Positions 63,068 through 64,000 of a stretch of DNA of 64,000 nucleotides are shown in pieces. How positions within the stretch are numbered: position 1 is the stretch's first letter; every line of letters starts with the position of its first letter. Source of the stretch: Thiothrix fructosivorans (lineage in GTDB: Bacteria; Pseudomonadota; Gammaproteobacteria; Thiotrichales; Thiotrichaceae); NCBI RefSeq assembly GCF_017349355.1, contig NZ_JAFMPM010000006.1, positions 992,001-1,056,000 of the forward strand. The letters run 5' to 3'. The notes under the pieces were generated by a model. The model searched no databases. It worked only from the letters and a program-made list of their open reading frames with translations, and was not told the DNA's origin. Made by a program: the position numbers and the translations under genes.

Positions 63068-63999
63068 AAATTCACCGCCTTTTTATGCCCGAATGTTGTA
63101 GACGTTTTAAGTTCATCACGTTCATCACATCCATCACTACTGCGGGTTTGCTTCATAACAACTTCATCACAAACACCCCTAAGTTCATCACAAGAAGATA
63201 TTAAGGGTAATTTCTTAGAGTCAAATTCTGTACGAAGTCTAAGTCCTGAAAGAATAGCGCCTTGACCACCTTTAGTTTTGAGGCGATAACCTTGCTTATG
63301 GGTTGTCTGGATGCCGTATGTCCGGCAATTGTCCAGCACAATGGAACTAAAGCGCTGAAGAGCCATTGGTTCGCGCCCTTGACCTTCACAGTAGTTGCAA
63401 TAGTTAGGGTAAAGCCCTTCGGATGGAAGTTGCTTTTTTGTGCCGATGTAATCCTCTTCCTGATTGGGCGAACACTGCACCACCCTTTCATCCAGCCACG
63501 CCAGCACGGGATTCACTTTTAGTTCCGCTTCAACTTTTTGGCGTTTCATTTCGCCGTCTGGATTGTTGATAAGCTCCACTACTTCGGATTCATCCAGCGA
63601 GAGAAGCCAATTCACTAATCCTGACATTTGCGCCTGCATAGCCTTGATGATGCCGCCGCGCTTGCGGTAGCGACGTTTTTGCTTTTCAGTTGCGCGGTGC
63701 TCAAATTGAACGGGTATTTTCCGACGTGCCAGACCGCTGGTGTAGTCGCTGCTTTGAATGGACTCATTTGCCGCGATCATCACAAGCCCACTAAATACGA
63801 ACGGTTCAGTAGCCTGAATGCCCTTTTTTTCGTAGCGTATAGGGTCGCCGCCTGTAATGGCTTTTAGTACAGCAACTTCGCCGCCGTGCCTGCCTGAATC
63901 TGTGATCTGTGCAAGACGCTTGCCTTTCAGGTTCGCGGTTTCAAACTGGCTTTTTTCCAGTTGCTTCAAGTCGGTAATCACGCGGTTTTCATCGCCCAC
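63064..63999 (-). CDS. Phage/plasmid primase-helicase, C-terminal part (partial)
   Basis: At least 311 residues; the N-terminus lies beyond the window. The SF3 helicase segment LAQITDSGRHGGEVAVLKAI, TGGDPIRYEKKGIQATEPFV then FSGLVMIAANESIQSSDYTS, GLARRKIPVQF is typical of P4/D5-type proteins (motif C asparagine in MIAANE, and the arginine finger region). A C-terminal winged-helix area with a possible CNYCEGQG turn follows. Likely replicates the element after excision. Confidence 0.85.
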   Translation of the reverse strand: MGDENRVITDLKQLEKSQFETANLKGKRLAQITDSGRHGGEVAVLKAITGGDPIRYEKKGIQATEPFVFSGLVMIAANESIQSSDYTSGLARRKIPVQFEHRATEKQKRRYRKRGGIIKAMQAQMSGLVNWLLSLDESEVVELINNPDGEMKRQKVEAELKVNPVLAWLDERVVQCSPNQEEDYIGTKKQLPSEGLYPNYCNYCEGQGREPMALQRFSSIVLDNCRTYGIQTTHKQGYRLKTKGGQGAILSGLRLRTEFDSKKLPLISSCDELRGVCDEVVMKQTRSSDGCDERDELKTSTTFGHKKAVNL

Positions 64000-64000
64000 A

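Larger units (their letters stand above)
61385..64000. mobile_element. Left end of an integrated phage-like element
   Basis: Integrase, excisionase, a small phage-type gene and a primase/helicase lie on one strand, tightly packed (ATGA overlaps), adjoining the truncated radical SAM gene. The gene order int-xis-rep is that of temperate phages or P4-like satellites. The left attachment site must lie within about 61330-61395; the right end is outside the window. Confidence 0.8.

Overview
The window looks like a gammaproteobacterial chromosome. Housekeeping loci have a gammaproteobacterial cast (nudE-cysQ next to the nucleotidase yrfG, malate synthase G, ygiQ, tag, ogt), with moderate-to-high GC. 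The gene mix, rich in toxin-antitoxin relics and IS605/TnpB elements, would suit a Thiothrix-like sulfur bacterium, but that genus guess is weak. No rRNA, tRNA or CRISPR array was seen.

Layout. (1) 1-10.4 kb: nitrogen uptake. The urea ABC transporter urtABCDE (minus strand, urtE cut by the window edge) has a good sigma-54 promoter before urtA. A Gcw_chp/TorF-type outer membrane protein follows, then a basic amino-acid ABC importer (ATPase, binding protein, two permeases) convergent with an ArgO/LysE exporter. (2) 10.5-31.2 kb: an accessory region with many defence-type genes. It holds a truncated dinD, a WYL-domain regulator of CapW/BrxR type, an Xre plus ImmA/IrrE pair, a RhuM scrap, two adjacent RlaP-type nucleotidyltransferases, then ygiQ. 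Next comes a translationally coupled AT-rich pair: a 2494-aa protein with two sacsin/Hsp90-like (GHKL) ATPase modules and an 880-aa SNF2-type helicase. This pair is bracketed by a second, 5'-truncated and frameshifted ygiQ copy, so it sits between direct repeats. Toxin-antitoxin genes, some decayed, follow. (3) 31.2-43.4 kb: methionine gamma-lyase, a lipoprotein apyrase, an RsgA-like GTPase behind what looks like a leader-peptide attenuator, a MocR regulator divergent from a cupin/PhzF/NAT cluster, a PIN toxin-antitoxin pair, DNA alkylation repair genes (ogt, tag), and a small Xre/DUF2975 membrane-protein operon. (4) 43.4-56.3 kb: an ADH/AraC deletion scar, a secreted nuclease, envelope lipoproteins, yihY, a serine hydrolase, sseB-like, cysQ-nudE, a beta-propeller lipoprotein, yrfG and glcB. 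(5) 56.4-58 kb: an IS605-type element with intact tnpB and a tnpA remnant. (6) 58-64 kb: an orphan histidine kinase, and an integrated phage-like element (integrase, excisionase, primase/helicase) that interrupts a radical SAM gene and runs off the window.

The strongest candidate for an undescribed system is the sacsin-like ATPase/SNF2 helicase pair at 18.0-28.2 kb. Its genes overlap by ATGA, differ in composition from their neighbours, lie among defence-type genes, and appear to have arrived by recombination at ygiQ. The second most interesting signal is the uORF plus alternative hairpins before the RsgA paralogue at 33.8-34.0 kb.
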